The notes under the pieces were generated by a model. That model ran no database searches and was not told the origin of the DNA. It saw only the letters and a list, made by a program, of their open reading frames with translations. A program made the position numbers and the translations under genes. From Rhizobium sp. SL86 (GTDB taxonomy: Bacteria > Pseudomonadota > Alphaproteobacteria > Rhizobiales > Rhizobiaceae): DNA of 64,000 bases. Position 1 is the stretch's first letter; each line of letters opens with the position of its first letter. Shown here in pieces: positions 63,200-64,000 of this stretch. The DNA lies in assembly GCF_026672545.1 (NCBI RefSeq), contig NZ_JAPPRJ010000002.1, positions 633,001 through 697,000 of the forward strand, given 5' to 3'.

Positions 63200-64000
63200 G
63201 CAGGATCGCGCTTGCCGTCGTCACCGTCGTCCTGCTTGCGGCTATTCCGGGCTATCTCTCGGACTACAGCCTGGGCCTGATGATCGGCCTTGTCACTTAC
63301 GTCACGCTCGCGTCCGCCTGGGCGCTGTTTTCCGGCCATACGCGGTATGTGTCGCTTGCCACCGTCGCCTTCTATGGCTCCGGCGCCTATACGGTCGCGG
63401 TGCTGAACGAAAGCCTTCCTTATCCGCTGGTCCTGCTGTGCGCCGGGCTTATCGGTTTCCTGCTGGCCCTGATCGTCGGACTGTCGACGCTCAGGCTCGC
63501 CGGCATCTATTTCGTCATCTTCAGCTTCGGGCTTGCCGAACTGATCCGGCAGCTCATCACCTGGTACGAAGTCAATGTTACGGGCACGCTTGGCCGCTAC
63601 ATCTTCCTCGATGTCACGGCCCGCGGCATCTATTGGCAGATGCTCGCACTCGCCGTATTCACCATCGGCCTCAGCGCCTGGATCGGGCGTCATCGCCTGG
63701 GTCTCGCCCTCAAGGTGATTGGCGATGACGAGATGGTGGCGGCGCATTCCGGCATCGACCTTTCCCGAACCAAGCTCATTGCTTTCACTCTTTCATCGAC
63801 GATCATCACGCTCGCGGGGGCGATCGCCTCGCCGCGCTGGACCTATGTGGAGCCCAGCCTCGTGTTCAACCCGACGGTGAGCTTCCTGACCGTGATCATG
63901 GCGCTTCTCGGCGGCGCAAACCGCCTTTGGGGGCCTCTGATGGGTGCCGTGCCGCTGTTTTTGCTCTTCGAATGGCTGTCCGTCAGTTTCCCAGATACCT
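63196..64000 (+). CDS. ABC transporter permease, LivM type, cut by window end
   Basis: The frame is open from ATG 63196 to the last base, giving 268 residues of a LivM-type permease. It has LFSGHTRYVSLATVAFYG in place of the usual G-x-SLGHAAFF segment, IGRHRLGLALKVIGDDEMVAAHSGID as the coupling loop and MALLGGANRLWGPLMGA. The end, and presumably the two ATPase genes, lie beyond the window. Confidence 0.9.
   Translation, partial: MSRIALAVVTVVLLAAIPGYLSDYSLGLMIGLVTYVTLASAWALFSGHTRYVSLATVAFYGSGAYTVAVLNESLPYPLVLLCAGLIGFLLALIVGLSTLRLAGIYFVIFSFGLAELIRQLITWYEVNVTGTLGRYIFLDVTARGIYWQMLALAVFTIGLSAWIGRHRLGLALKVIGDDEMVAAHSGIDLSRTKLIAFTLSSTIITLAGAIASPRWTYVEPSLVFNPTVSFLTVIMALLGGANRLWGPLMGAVPLFLLFEWLSVSFPDT

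Noticed and set aside
1..64000. Insertion sequences, prophage, CRISPR arrays, rRNA and tRNA genes
   Set aside because: I looked for transposase motifs, regular short repeats and tRNA-like cloverleafs and saw none. The phytochrome deletion shows no flanking repeat or element that I can identify.

Overview
The window is GC-rich alphaproteobacterial chromosome DNA. Gene families and arrangement suggest a Rhizobiales member, probably Rhizobiaceae: an OpgC-type glucan acyltransferase, YtfQRT-YjfF and Liv/Dpp-type ABC importers, a bacteriophytochrome beside an HWE-type kinase, and a globin-coupled chemoreceptor. I see no rRNA, tRNA, CRISPR array, transposase or phage gene. Genus is inference.

Region 1 (1-2.6 kb) holds the end of a thiamine-diphosphate enzyme, an OpgC-like membrane acyltransferase and an MTHFR-like protein. 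Region 2 (2.6-23.5 kb) reads as a nicotinate catabolic island. NicA/NicB-type nicotinate dehydrogenase (19.4-23.5 kb) would make 6-hydroxynicotinate. A 6-hydroxynicotinate reductase homologue would reduce it. A HyuA/HyuB ATP-dependent cyclic-amidase pair, two DUF1185 proteins and a UPF0280 protein probably handle ring opening and the following steps. A Liv-type ABC importer, a polytopic membrane protein and an anchored secreted protein sit in the same region, and a ferredoxin-NADP reductase could feed electrons to the reductase. Two related MarR repressors are present. Similar palindromes (core TTTGTATRCAAA or ATTTGYRTGCRAA) lie before fpr, hyuA, the reductase and nicA, tying these operons into one probable regulon.

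Region 3 (23.6-30.9 kb) has a small YqaA-like membrane protein, a Dpp/Opp-type peptide importer with a permease-ATPase fusion, and a soluble globin-coupled chemoreceptor. Region 4 (31-35.4 kb) is sensory: a LuxR-type solo, a bacteriophytochrome whose kinase half is gone and which is fused in frame to the tail of a receiver domain, an HWE-type kinase with a receiver, a stand-alone receiver and a PilZ protein.

Region 5 (35.5-43.7 kb) has a zinc alcohol dehydrogenase, an SDR, a Cu/Zn superoxide dismutase and a YtfQRT-YjfF sugar importer with its own GntR regulator. Region 6 (43.7-50.1 kb) has a TetR repressor facing a PaoABC-type molybdenum aldehyde oxidoreductase across a perfect 20-bp palindrome, then a membrane chemoreceptor. 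Region 7 (50.4-64 kb) is a MocR regulator divergent from a complete Nit1C-type nitrilase cluster (MSMEG_0572, nitrilase, radical SAM, GNAT, AIR-synthase-like, glycosyltransferase, MSMEG_0570 and MSMEG_0569 families). A textbook sigma-54 promoter precedes it. An LnmK/Pnap_2097-like double-hot-dog protein, an AraC regulator and a second Liv-type importer, cut by the window end, follow.

The strongest leads are the mosaic nicotinate pathway with its shared operators, the sigma-54-driven Nit1C cluster with its LnmK-like companion, and the phytochrome-receiver deletion fusion.
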